Assembly: GCA_030535355.1 (NCBI GenBank)
Contig: JAUNIO010000027.1
Coordinates: 1 to 37,437 of the forward strand
DNA length: 37,437 nt
Direction of reading: 5' to 3'
Origin: a bacterium
GTDB taxonomy: Bacteria > Vulcanimicrobiota > Xenobia > Xenobiales > Xenobiaceae
The first letter of the stretch is position 1. The number at the start of each line of letters is the position of its first letter. The notes below the pieces were generated by a model. That model searched no databases. It had not been told where the DNA came from and saw only the letters and a list, made by a program, of their open reading frames with translations. The translations under genes and the position numbers were made by a program. Shown here piece by piece: positions 1 to 6,900 of this stretch.

Positions 1-7
1 ATCTATG

Positions 8-46
8 CATTTTTATTTTGCAACTTTAAGCACTTTTATTTTGCAA
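8..46. repeat. AT-rich 16-bp direct repeat
   Basis: CATTTTTATTTTGCAA (8-23) recurs with one mismatch at 31-46, giving a 23-bp period. It lies just where the toxin reading frame downstream loses its upstream part, so it may mark a deletion or insertion junction. No function can be assigned. Confidence 0.45.
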
Positions 47-404
47 TAAACACGCTCATAATATTAAGAGCTTTAAGGCCGTTATTCAGGCTGTAGGTGG
101 CAGAATTACTAATGTTCAATCAGTTGGCATTCCTGGTCTTCGAAATATTGAATATCGCTTGCCGCAACGCATTCCTGGTGGTAAGCGCACTGGTATAGAA
201 TATAATCGCAAATTTACAAAAACAGTTTATGATCCATCAGGTGAACAAAATTTTATTAAACATGCGTTAGAAGCTATTACCAACGCAACCCCAGTAAGGC
301 CTGGCAAAATCAACTCATGGATCGGTTACGACAGTAGAGGAGTAAGGTGGCAAATATATAAAACCAAAGAAGGTAATATATTGACAGCATTCCTAATTAT
401 TTAG
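30..404 (+). pseudogene. CdiA-like polymorphic toxin C-terminal fragment
   Basis: An open frame runs from a stop at 27-29 to TAG at 402-404; only a weak TTG (159) could start translation, so this reads as the 3' end of a longer gene. The product contains NIEYRLP, then FTKTVYDPSGEQ, and ends with IGYDSRGVRWQIYKTKEG. From memory, this order of a GVxNIEY-like strand, KTVYDP and a final beta-rich segment is typical of CdiA/filamentous-haemagglutinin C-terminal toxins. An immunity-like gene follows after 13 bp, the usual order for contact-dependent inhibition. The toxin activity, possibly ribonuclease, is inference. It could be an orphan toxin module or the tail of a gene whose body was lost. Confidence 0.55.
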
Positions 405-417
405 TAGTATTCACGAA

Positions 418-759
418 ATGGAACAGATTATTTACGATACAGATTTAATTAGTAACGCACACAGCCCTGTTCAAGACGTTTTTAACTATTGGGCTAACAG
501 CACTTTCCCTTGGCTTGTTAAGGCATTTAGCGAGGGTATTGGCGTTGGCGCTTATATTGCTGGTTGCGATTTTACATCTGGCGGCGTTCATTTCGAAAGT
601 GATTATACGAACGACATAACCATTTCTTTTGATGATTTATATCATTATATGAATTTAGCTAGCCAAAGATATATAATTAACCACCCCTTAGATAAAGCTA
701 AGATCGAACAGTATTTAAAAGCATTCCGCGATAGGTTTCTTATCAGTTCAAAGAAATAA
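418..759 (+). CDS. probable CDI immunity protein (CdiI-like)
   Basis: This encodes a small acidic 113-residue protein beginning 13 bp after the toxin fragment. It has no signal peptide or membrane segment, as expected for a cytoplasmic immunity protein. The segment YWANSTFPWLVKAFSEG, a central SFDDLYHYM and a C-terminal HPLDKAKIEQYLKAF resemble, from memory, ribonuclease-toxin immunity proteins of the CdiI type. Position directly behind a toxin C-terminus is the main support. No clear ribosome binding site precedes the ATG, so translation may be coupled to the toxin frame. If the toxin is dead, the gene could persist as an orphan protecting against sibling toxins. Confidence 0.55.
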   Translation: MEQIIYDTDLISNAHSPVQDVFNYWANSTFPWLVKAFSEGIGVGAYIAGCDFTSGGVHFESDYTNDITISFDDLYHYMNLASQRYIINHPLDKAKIEQYLKAFRDRFLISSKK

Positions 760-922
760 ACGCCCCGTCGGTTTAGCAGCCCGGTATTCCCTTGGAAAAG
801 GTATGCGGCTACAAGCCGCTAGATCTTTCATGGTTTAAACACGCTTTCCTTGATTAGTTTCTTTTATAAAGAATCGGCCAATCGGACGCAATATGCAACT
901 TATTGGTAGCCAACAGAAAGAA
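760..922. other. intergenic, no gene seen
   Basis: I see no supported gene here. There is one short hairpin, GCGGCTACAAGCCGC near 805-819, without a T-run. Confidence 0.4.
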
Positions 923-1093
923 TTATGGCTCTTTAAGCTTTCTTCCGCTGTGTGTGGCATAATTAGCGTTTGAGAAAGTGCCTCGTTTGTAATAATCATT
1001 AACTATCCGAATTAGTTCTTCGTATTCTTTGATATTGCTTATTACGATTCGCCCGTTATCGTCAATTCGCAATGAAGTGAACCCTTTTATCAA
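923..1093 (-). pseudogene. 3' half of a gene split by the IS3 element
   Basis: On the minus strand an open frame leaves the IS end and runs to TAA at 923-925. It reads LIKGFTSLRIDDNGRIVIS, then an acidic helix containing EYEELIRIVNDYY, and ends SGRKLKEP. It looks protein-like (charged helix, no repeats) but has no start of its own. In the same orientation the other side of the IS carries an open frame ending YNEPLIS; joining the two gives a continuous reading. I do not recognise the family. The inference is one gene interrupted by transposition. Confidence 0.45.
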
Positions 1094-1121
1094 GACAAAA
1101 TATTTTCATTTTTAAGTTGGA
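1094..1121 (+). repeat. IS3-family terminal inverted repeat, OrfB side
   Basis: GACAAAA followed by a T-rich stretch and TAAGTTGGA at 1113-1121. It pairs with 2310-2338 allowing one gap and several mismatches. Confidence 0.6.
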
Positions 1122-1144
1122 AAAATTATCAGCTTTCCTATGGT

Positions 1145-1981
1145 TTATGTGACTGAATAATATACTGACTCAGGAGTATGATACCGTAAACAGGAATGCG
1201 GTCTTTCCGTATTATAGAAATGAATGTAGCGAGCAATACCAATACGGGCATCCCGAGGCGCATTGTATTCATTCAAGTATATGTCTTCGTATTTAATAGT
1301 CCTCCAAAACCTTTCGATAAAGATATTGTCATAGGCTCGTCCTCGATGATCCATGCTTATCTTAGAACCGGCACCGATAAATATTTTAGTGTATTTTGGG
1401 CTGGTGAAGTGGCTTCCCTGATCCGAGTTCATAATTTCTGGAACAGCTGTTTTTAAGGCTTTATTGCTCGCATCGAGCACAAAGTCAATCTCCATAGTAT
1501 CGCTAATTCCCCAGCCGATTACATATCTCGAAAAACAGTCGATAATTGCTACCAAATATAACCAATCTGTGCGGATGGGAATATATGTTATATCTATAGA
1601 CCATACCTGGTTCGGTTGGCTGATTTTAAGGCCCTTAAGCAAATAAGGGTATATCGGATTGCTTGGTTCTGATTTGCTCGTATTCTGGCGTGGATATATA
1701 GCCTGAATACCCATCTCGCGCATATGACGGAGTACTGTTTTATGATTGATGTGAATCCCATGATCGCTGTCAAGGACATGGCATATGCGTTGATAACCAT
1801 AAAAAGGGTGAGCAGTATAAATCTTGTCAATGTATTTCTTGATTATTAAATCCTCCCCGGATGGCGGCACAGGCCTGTAATAAAGGCATGTGCGATTAAG
1901 ATCAAGAAGCGCTGCCTGGGTAGATACAGAAAGCTCTGGAGCATCCATATCCACAAGAAGACGCCGCTCATGTAATGACAT
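1145..1981 (-). CDS. IS3-family transposase OrfB (DDE catalytic subunit)
   Basis: The 278-residue product is full length for this family. An N-terminal HTH_21-like region (HPFYGYQRICHVL, about residues 58-70) is followed by the rve integrase core. The catalytic triad is visible as D in WSIDITYIP, D in NSDQGSHFTS and E in ERFWRTIKYEDIY. It ends with the usual YNTERPHSCLRYHTPESVY. ATG follows the orfA stop as TGAAATG, so translational coupling is possible. In frame upstream of that ATG the sequence stays open through the A9 tract of orfA (KKNLVSE), consistent with an OrfAB fusion made by slippage. Confidence 0.92.
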   Translation of the reverse strand: MSLHERRLLVDMDAPELSVSTQAALLDLNRTCLYYRPVPPSGEDLIIKKYIDKIYTAHPFYGYQRICHVLDSDHGIHINHKTVLRHMREMGIQAIYPRQNTSKSEPSNPIYPYLLKGLKISQPNQVWSIDITYIPIRTDWLYLVAIIDCFSRYVIGWGISDTMEIDFVLDASNKALKTAVPEIMNSDQGSHFTSPKYTKIFIGAGSKISMDHRGRAYDNIFIERFWRTIKYEDIYLNEYNAPRDARIGIARYIHFYNTERPHSCLRYHTPESVYYSVT

Positions 1982-1982
1982 T

Positions 1983-2270
1983 TCAGAGACCAGATTTTTT
2001 TTTCAGCCACTCGTTTTGAGTGGTTAGCTTGCCGATCTGAGCATATAGTTCTTGCATCTCTTCCTCGTGCTCTTTCTTGGTACGACGCTCTTTAGCAGCA
2101 TTGTCTTGAAAAAGCATATATAGGTTCTTTTCGGCCTCTATCTTCCATCGAGAGAGCATATTTGGATGTATATTGTTTTTCGATGCGATTTCATTTATAG
2201 TGCGCTCTCCACGAAGAGCCTCGAGTACTAAGCGGGCTTTTTCATCAGGTGTATGCCGTTTTCTTGCCAT
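1983..2270 (-). CDS. IS3-family transposase OrfA
   Basis: A 95-residue protein carrying the HTH_Tnp_1 pattern: RHTPDEKARLVLEAL, then INEIASKNNIHPNMLSRWK, then a leucine-rich coiled coil ending QIGKLTTQNEWLKKKSGL. OrfA binds the terminal repeats. The gene ends just after a run of nine A residues (T9 at 1995-2003 on the plus strand). OrfB lies in the +1 (equivalently -2) frame relative to OrfA, so a simple -1 ribosomal slip would not join them. Transcriptional slippage losing one A, or independent initiation at the OrfB ATG, would. Confidence 0.9.
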   Translation of the reverse strand: MARKRHTPDEKARLVLEALRGERTINEIASKNNIHPNMLSRWKIEAEKNLYMLFQDNAAKERRTKKEHEEEMQELYAQIGKLTTQNEWLKKKSGL

Positions 2271-2309
2271 AGTTGGGTCCCTTTCGATATGACGTTATAG
2301 TAGAAGAAA

Positions 2310-2338
2310 TCCAACTTAGAAACAAGCACTTTTTTGTC
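2310..2338 (-). repeat. IS3-family terminal inverted repeat, OrfA side
   Basis: TCCAACTTAG at 2310-2319 through TTTTTGTC ending at 2338 is the reverse complement counterpart of 1094-1121. It lies about 40 bp upstream of the orfA start. Confidence 0.6.
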
Positions 2339-2512
2339 CGAAATTAGAGGTTCATTATATAAGACAGCATTTCCGTGACTTCGAATAATCCTCCGAGATA
2401 ATGCATAATCCGCCTCCATGTAAATTAACCGGGTTTTCTGTGTTGTCAGAAACCATATCTTGCCTTTGTCCGGCAGGGCGTTTGTCAATTTAAGCACTTG
2501 TCTTAAGAACAC
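2339..2512 (-). pseudogene. 5' half of the gene split by the IS3 element
   Basis: A minus-strand frame opens at a GTG (2512) and contains WFLTTQKTRLIYMEADYAL, then RSHGNAVLYNEPLIS, at which point it runs into the IS end. The frame continues a few codons into the IS as DKKVLVSK. The fragment at 923-1093 supplies a plausible continuation beginning LIKGFTSL. The true start is unclear: upstream the frame has no convincing ribosome binding site and the 5' part may also be lost. Family not recognised. Confidence 0.4.
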
Positions 2513-2811
2513 GGAACATCGAGCAATTCTCCTGTCTGCAAACCAAACCGGCAGCAGGTATTTGCAGCTTCAATAATATCCGATTGTTCAGTCCGTATGC
2601 TAAGATTGTATAATCAATAAAAACAGATAGAGCCGGCAGTCTGTTCGCTCAGACGGAACCGCCGTGTCAGCGTTCGGAAACGCAGCAGTCAGCAGCACAG
2701 ATGTGTTGTATGTTGTCATAAAGAATCGACAGCTTGTTTGTTTATATTTGCTAATTCTCTGTTTAGTAGCATATTTCTGCATCTTTATAGCGAATATTTT
2801 GCAGGCAAATA
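2513..2811. other. intergenic, no convincing gene
   Basis: A 73-codon minus-strand frame (2600-2821) is present but has Cys/Arg/Lys-rich, unstructured composition, no ribosome binding site and runs into the LRR fragment. I regard it as chance. Nothing else is seen. Confidence 0.4.
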
Positions 2812-3222
2812 TTATACGCATACTTTAACTTGATACAGAGCGCAAAAAGGGAGACTGAGCGGACTTGATGGCAGCGTGACGCTTTTCATAGCGGTACATC
2901 CCTTACTGTCAAAATAATAATCGCTTTCCCAATAGGAAAACGCCCCGGGCGCAATGACCGCAGTGCCTTCGTGGACATTGGCGCGCATAAGATAGCTGTC
3001 TGCTCCGACGAGGCTGTCTCTCCAGTAAGTCAGACCGTTGTCTTTCAAGGGAGCGCTTTGTAAAGGACAGTCTTTGAAGGCGTTGTGCCCAATGGCGGTT
3101 ACGATATCCGGCAAATTTACCGAAGACAACTTATAACAGCCGGCAAAGGCTCCGTCTTGTGTAGAACGGGTGCCTTCTCGGATATTATAATGTCCCCAGA
3201 TATTAGAACCACTCTCGATATA
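2812..3222 (-). pseudogene. BspA-like LRR protein fragment (5' truncated)
   Basis: The minus-strand frame is open from a stop at 3223-3225 down to 2812, with no ATG before the first repeats. It contains LRR_5/BspA features: DGAFAGCYKLSSVNLPDIV, IGHNAFKDCPLQ, then a non-repeat block NGLTYWRDSLVGADSYL and HEGTAVIAPGAFSYW. The same block, NGLTYWQHTVRGADRDI with KEGTKMIGDGAF, occurs in the intact LRR gene at 6163-6900, so both come from one paralogous family. The C-terminus, after TLPSSPLSLPF, departs from the repeat pattern. Best read as a decayed paralogue. Confidence 0.65.
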
Positions 3223-3226
3223 TTAA

Positions 3227-3252
3227 AGGTGAATATAGTATAATACTCACCT
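3227..3252. repeat. short inverted repeat AGGTGA/TCACCT
   Basis: AGGTGAATAT and ATACTCACCT face each other across a few bases. It sits at the boundary between the LRR fragment and the IS3 remnant and could be a relic of an IS end. Not terminator-like. Confidence 0.35.
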
Positions 3253-3372
3253 CAAAGGAGAAGATACCAAGGACTCACAAGCATCAACCCTAATTTGATT
3301 AAGAGATGGCGGAAATATTTTCTTGATAATGCAAGTCTAGTGTTATCAAAGAACCGCTGCGCAAAAAAATAA
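3247..3372 (+). pseudogene. internally deleted IS3-family OrfA remnant
   Basis: In one plus-strand frame the sequence reads RRRYQGLTS, then INPNLIKRWRKYFLDNASLV, then a stop. The second segment is the recognisable end of an IS3-family OrfA helix-turn-helix (compare IHPNMLSRWK in the intact OrfA of this window). The part that normally lies between the RRRY-like N-terminus and this helix is missing. It differs from the complete IS at 1094-2338, so it records an older, different insertion. Confidence 0.55.
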
Positions 3373-3481
3373 TTCGCCTCTTCGGAATACCATATTGATC
3401 TAAGGGGGCTGTAAAGCTATGATTATACGCGGTAAGCATGATTTATGCCTACCCGCCATAAAATCGTTATAGGAAGTAAAC
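3373..3481. other. leader of the hydrolase gene
   Basis: Contains TAGGAAG (3470-3476) as a modest ribosome binding site for the ATG at 3482. No convincing promoter boxes. Confidence 0.3.
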
Positions 3482-4501
3482 ATGAATAAAGAAACAGCCG
3501 CTGTGAGCGCATCCGCAGCACATGCCAATGAAAGCGCGGGAGAAGCGCCCGACTATTCCAAGAAAAACTGCTGGTGCCGGTTCCCGGAGATCACCAAGGA
3601 CGCAGACACGTTCTACATCATCGCTACGGAGTATATCGCGTCTAGTTTGGAGGATGGCGTACCCGATTACGCAGCGCTCGACAATCCTGAGATGCTGGCG
3701 GGTGCGCCGGGCGAATATGCGCTGCATGCCAGCGCGTACGAGGACTTCACCAACGTGTTCATGCCGTATTACCGCCAGGCCGGCCTGCGGTACGCGGGGG
3801 AAGTCTGGAAGAAGACGGGGAACATCGACGCGGCAATTTCCGGTATGCCTTACGGCGACATAACCGCCGCGCTCGATTACTACTTCGAGAACTGCAACGG
3901 CGGCCGTCCGTTCATCATAGCGGGCCACAGCCAGGGATCGGCCATAACTAAGCTTGTCCTGATGAACTACTTTAAAGAGCATCCCGAATACTATGAACGC
4001 ATGATCGCAGCCTATGTCATAGGCTATGCCGTTACGAAGGACGATCTCAAGGCCTATCCGCACCTGAAGTTCGCGTCCGGCGAAAGCGACACAGGTGTCA
4101 TCGTCAGCTGGAACACCGAGGGCAGGAAGAACGCGGAGGAAAACGTACCGACCGCCGTGCTGCTGCCGAACGCGATCAGCATCAACCCTCTGAACTGGAA
4201 ACTCGACGATACGTACGCACCGGCAAGCGAAAACCTGGGTTCGCTCGTGATAAACGAGAAAACCTGGAAGCCTGAGATCGCTGACATCGGCGCGGACGCA
4301 CAGGTGGTCCCCGAACGCGGCACGGTCGTAACAAACGCCAAACCCGAGACTTTGCCGGAGGAACTCGCTGAGGCCGCCGCGGCCGCCAATGAGTTCTTCG
4401 GACCGGACGGCCGGCACGCCAGCGATTACACGTTTTATTACAACAACATCAAGAGCAACGCGGCGAAGCGCGTTGCGGCCTACCTGGCGGCGAACCGGTA
4501 A
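3482..4501 (+). CDS. DUF3089-like alpha/beta hydrolase
   Basis: The 339-residue protein has the nucleophile elbow GHSQGS (IIAGHSQGSAITKLVL, about residues 145-160). Upstream are PDYSKKNCWCRFPE and DTFYIIATEYI, the start of the hydrolase fold. FTNVFMPYYRQAGL and GYAVTKDDL fit, from memory, the DUF3089 family of putative esterases/lipases. The substrate is unknown. Family members often have a signal peptide; none is seen here, and the first 25 residues are Ala/Ser/Glu-rich, so the N-terminus may be truncated or replaced. The coding sequence is visibly more GC-rich than its neighbours and is bounded by terminators, which suggests recent transfer as a single-gene cargo. Confidence 0.75.
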   Translation: MNKETAAVSASAAHANESAGEAPDYSKKNCWCRFPEITKDADTFYIIATEYIASSLEDGVPDYAALDNPEMLAGAPGEYALHASAYEDFTNVFMPYYRQAGLRYAGEVWKKTGNIDAAISGMPYGDITAALDYYFENCNGGRPFIIAGHSQGSAITKLVLMNYFKEHPEYYERMIAAYVIGYAVTKDDLKAYPHLKFASGESDTGVIVSWNTEGRKNAEENVPTAVLLPNAISINPLNWKLDDTYAPASENLGSLVINEKTWKPEIADIGADAQVVPERGTVVTNAKPETLPEELAEAAAAANEFFGPDGRHASDYTFYYNNIKSNAAKRVAAYLAANR

Positions 4502-4546
4502 TGCCTGCGCGAGGAAACCATTTCGCGCGCTTTCGGGCAGTTTTTT
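4502..4546 (+). terminator. rho-independent terminator of the hydrolase gene
   Basis: Directly after the stop, TGCCTGCGCGAGGAAA pairs imperfectly with TTTCGCGCGC...GGGCA, followed by TTTTTT at 4541-4546. Confidence 0.6.
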
Positions 4547-4600
4547 GGGGGGTGAGGCTCTGCCCGCCTCTTTTATGGAATTGAGGAAATCTGAATAATT

Positions 4601-4636
4601 AAAAAACAGCGGCAGGCGGTTATGCCTGCCGTTTTC
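4601..4636. terminator. bidirectional terminator hairpin
   Basis: CGGCAGGC (4610-4617) and GCCTGCCG (4624-4631) form a perfect 8-bp stem with AAAAAA before it and TTTTC after it. It separates the hydrolase from the convergent minus-strand gene. Confidence 0.75.
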
Positions 4637-4715
4637 TATATGGCGTTAAGTCATTTATAAAAGGATCGGCATATCTCATGCGAGGGTGGCGGTCCTCGTT
4701 ATCTTATCTCAAACA

Positions 4716-4791
4716 TTATCCCGCTCCCAAGTATTTCTCATGCTTATCCCGCTCTTCCTGTAATTCCGTATGTTTTTGCAGCCTATTGACC
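4716..4791 (-). pseudogene. out-of-frame C-terminal tail of the neighbouring gene
   Basis: Directly beyond the stop of the gene at 4783-5802, the next frame remains open to TAA at 4716-4718 and reads VNRLQKHTELQEERDKHEKY then LGAG. It is a convincing charged helix. Adding or removing one A in the GAAAAAGG run near 4789 would join DLPKTEK to VNRLQKH. Either a real frameshift trimmed the protein or the homopolymer length is a sequencing error. Confidence 0.5.
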
Positions 4792-5802
4792 TTTTTCCGT
4801 TTTAGGCAAATCGGTTAATCCGGCAAGGTCCAAAGCTTTCTCGGTATACCATTTAGGCATATTATCCTTGACATATTCCTCCATTAGAATTTGATGGTAA
4901 GCACAGGCAAACAGTTCCTCATCAATATTATGCTTTAATAAATTACTCATGGCTTTTAGTGTACGCCGTTTGCCTACCAACTCCCCACGATAGTATTCGC
5001 AGTCCATATAGTTTTGCATAACCTCAAAATAAATAGAGCCATCATCATTTTGAAAATATCCTCTTGCATTCATATCGCTGGAGTCGCCAGATGAAGAAAA
5101 ATTATCATATATCCTTTTATCTTTTTCTGGGTCAACATTAATACTGGTTACCACAAATGGGCCACAGCAAAAGTTAAACTCCGGACTTTTAGGATCGTGT
5201 AGAATATCTCCGATTTTAAATGGTGTCGGGAAATCAAACCATAAGCCCTCAAAACTAGAGCTTTGCAAATCGCTTTCTCTATCGTCCAAATAAGATGCGC
5301 TTATTTCGGTGAGTTCTAAATTTCTATTGTAATAAGCTGTCATAGATTTATCCTTTTGGTCAATCCATATCTTACATATTTTATATTCAGTAACGGATAA
5401 ATTGTCGTCGGCTTCTTCTTTGGCTGCGCTCAGACATTTATCATAAGAAGAATACAAATATTCCCAGTTGCCAAATCCGCCATCGTTTTCACAGCGAAGC
5501 GTAAATGTGTATACTGCCTGCGCGGTCTGTTTCCGCAAGTCACAGACAAGTCTTTCATTCAAGGCGATGTACTCCCTTAAAAATTCATGCCAGCTTGCAA
5601 TCTCCATGCAATTACATCTTTTTGCGACACGGAAGTCAGGCATCGTATCGATTACCTCCTGCCATGCTTGAATTTTTTCTTGCAAGGAGGCGTTTCTGCA
5701 TTGATAAATCAGCCATGATGCCTCGAGCGTATTAAATTGATAGCCGATTTCTTTAAGGTGGTTGGCAATATCTTTTGAATTTATGAATCGCAATACATTC
5801 AA
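4783..5802 (-). CDS. conserved hypothetical protein, 339 residues
   Basis: No signal peptide or membrane segment. The N-terminus, FINSKDIANHLKEIGYQFNT and LEASWLIYQC, recalls an uncharacterised cytoplasmic protein I associate with Clostridia, though I cannot name a domain. A middle beta-rich region carries PFKIGDILHDPKSPEF and CCGPFVVTSI. The C-terminus holds a probable helical domain (LLKHNIDEELFACAYHQI). The encoded C-terminus appears cut by a frameshift (see 4716-4791). The gene stands alone, convergent with the hydrolase. Function unknown; horizontal acquisition from Firmicutes is plausible but untested. Confidence 0.7.
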   Translation of the reverse strand: MNVLRFINSKDIANHLKEIGYQFNTLEASWLIYQCRNASLQEKIQAWQEVIDTMPDFRVAKRCNCMEIASWHEFLREYIALNERLVCDLRKQTAQAVYTFTLRCENDGGFGNWEYLYSSYDKCLSAAKEEADDNLSVTEYKICKIWIDQKDKSMTAYYNRNLELTEISASYLDDRESDLQSSSFEGLWFDFPTPFKIGDILHDPKSPEFNFCCGPFVVTSINVDPEKDKRIYDNFSSSGDSSDMNARGYFQNDDGSIYFEVMQNYMDCEYYRGELVGKRRTLKAMSNLLKHNIDEELFACAYHQILMEEYVKDNMPKWYTEKALDLAGLTDLPKTEKGQ

Positions 5803-5864
5803 GTTATTTAACCCCCTTTTTTATATATTCTCATGGTATCCAGCCGTTATGTTTTCTTGCTGCG

Positions 5865-6114
5865 CTACAGAATGGAGTGCATACATATATCCTCCCCGAC
5901 TTCTTGCATCCCGGTCGGCAGGGCTGGAGGCTTCAGCTGCGCACAGCCTAAGAAGGCGCAATGACCCACGCGGACCAACCCCTTGGGCAGAGTCTCCGAA
6001 GTATTGTTCCGTCCCTCGTCTGGCAGGCAGTAATATGGAAACCGCAAGTCCCCGTCTCAGCATCAATCTGTGTAATAGATGCGACGGACTTACGGTTTGA
6101 GGCTTTGGCAGCAT
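5865..6114 (-). pseudogene. BspA-like LRR gene fragment
   Basis: One minus-strand frame gives TLPKGLVRVGHCAFLGCAQL followed by KPPALPTGMQEVGEDIC, i.e. one and a half LRR_5 repeats. Upstream, a different frame reads QIDAETGTCGFHITAC, which could be the displaced N-terminal side. No start codon and ribosome binding site support an intact gene. It lies next to the intact LRR gene at 6163-6900 and is best taken as a decayed duplicate. Confidence 0.5.
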
Positions 6115-6131
6115 TCTAAGGCGGTGCGGCC

Positions 6132-6155
6132 AATCCCGGCTTTGCAGCCGGGATT
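6132..6155. terminator. hairpin after the LRR gene
   Basis: AATCCCGGCT (6132-6141) and AGCCGGGATT (6146-6155) form a perfect 10-bp stem with a TTGC loop, 8 bp beyond the LRR stop. There is no T-run on the minus side, so its role as a terminator is uncertain. Confidence 0.5.
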
Positions 6156-6162
6156 AGATTGT

Positions 6163-6900
6163 TTAAGCGCACATCAGAGTATTAAAGTTGGGCTCCAGCT
6201 CCAGGATTCTGAGCTTGGAACACTTTTCAAAGGCTCTGGCCTCGATGCACAGAGAAAAATTCGGCGTAGTTACTTTTTCCAAGGCAGTACAGCCGTAAAA
6301 GGCAAATTTGCCGATACGAGCTATTCCTGAGGGCAGCTTTACAGCTGTTAAATGGCTGCATCCGCCAAAAGCATTGCAGCCAATTTCTGTAACACTGTCA
6401 GGAATCTCCACAGCTATTAACTCGCTGCAAGAGGTGAATGCTCCATCTCCTATCATTTTAGTGCCTTCTTTTATTCGGGCTGTGCTTATATCGCGATCAG
6501 CGCCTCTCACGGTATGCTGCCAGTAAGTTAAGCCATTTTCTTTCCAGGAAACATTTGTCAGCGGACAGCTGCGAAATGCGTTTATACCGAAATGCTTTAG
6601 CTGGTTTGGTAAATTAATTGCTTTTAAACTGACGCAGTAAGCAAAAGCATTGTTGCCAATACTGGCCACACTATCGGGCAAAATTAGGGATTCTAAAGCA
6701 GAACAGCCTAAAAATGCTTCGGCATCTATGCTGACCAAAGTGTCAGGCAGCAGCACTGACTTTAATTTTGTGCAGTTGTGAAAGGCGCAATATCCTATAG
6801 TTTTCGTTCCAGGCTGGATGACAGCGGCGGTAATCTCGCGGTCTGCCTCTGCGGCACAGTTGTTGCTGTCATATTTAATTCCGTTTATCCATTTATACAT
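6163..6900 (-). CDS. BspA-like LRR protein, 245 residues
   Basis: Successive LRR_5 (Treponema pallidum/BspA-type) repeats of about 23 residues are visible, e.g. IGYCAFHNCTKLKSVLLPDT, AFLGCSALESLILPDSV, AFAYCVSLKAINLPNQL, AFGGCSHLTAVKLPSGI. A non-repeat insert NGLTYWQHTVRGADRDI interrupts the series. I chose ATG 6900 (MYKWINGIKYDS), preceded by GAGG at suitable spacing and matching the MSKLIDGITYS start of the larger paralogue, rather than the longer frame from 6933. No signal peptide, so it may be cytoplasmic or exported by an unconventional route. BspA-like proteins often mediate adhesion; the role here is unknown. Confidence 0.85.
   Translation of the reverse strand: MYKWINGIKYDSNNCAAEADREITAAVIQPGTKTIGYCAFHNCTKLKSVLLPDTLVSIDAEAFLGCSALESLILPDSVASIGNNAFAYCVSLKAINLPNQLKHFGINAFRSCPLTNVSWKENGLTYWQHTVRGADRDISTARIKEGTKMIGDGAFTSCSELIAVEIPDSVTEIGCNAFGGCSHLTAVKLPSGIARIGKFAFYGCTALEKVTTPNFSLCIEARAFEKCSKLRILELEPNFNTLMCA

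Larger units (their letters stand above)
1094..2338 (-). mobile_element. complete IS3-family insertion sequence, about 1245 bp
   Basis: Two consecutive minus-strand frames encode OrfA (helix-turn-helix) and OrfB (DDE integrase-type transposase). Imperfect terminal inverted repeats are visible: 1094-1121 begins GACAAAATATTTTCATTTTT, and 2310-2338 read inward on the other strand begins GACAAAAAAGTGCTTGTTTC; both end in TAAGTTGGA. No clear target duplication is seen (CAA on the left, CGA on the right), so the exact ends are uncertain by a few bases. The length is typical for the family. With OrfB intact it may still be mobile. Confidence 0.8.

Noticed and set aside
2600-2821. 73-codon minus-strand frame
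   Set aside because: No ribosome binding site, odd composition and overlap with the LRR fragment.
3467-4417. Long minus-strand frame opposite the hydrolase
   Set aside because: Arg/Val/Gly-rich shadow of a GC-rich gene; the plus strand carries the GHSQGS motif and a normal start and terminator.
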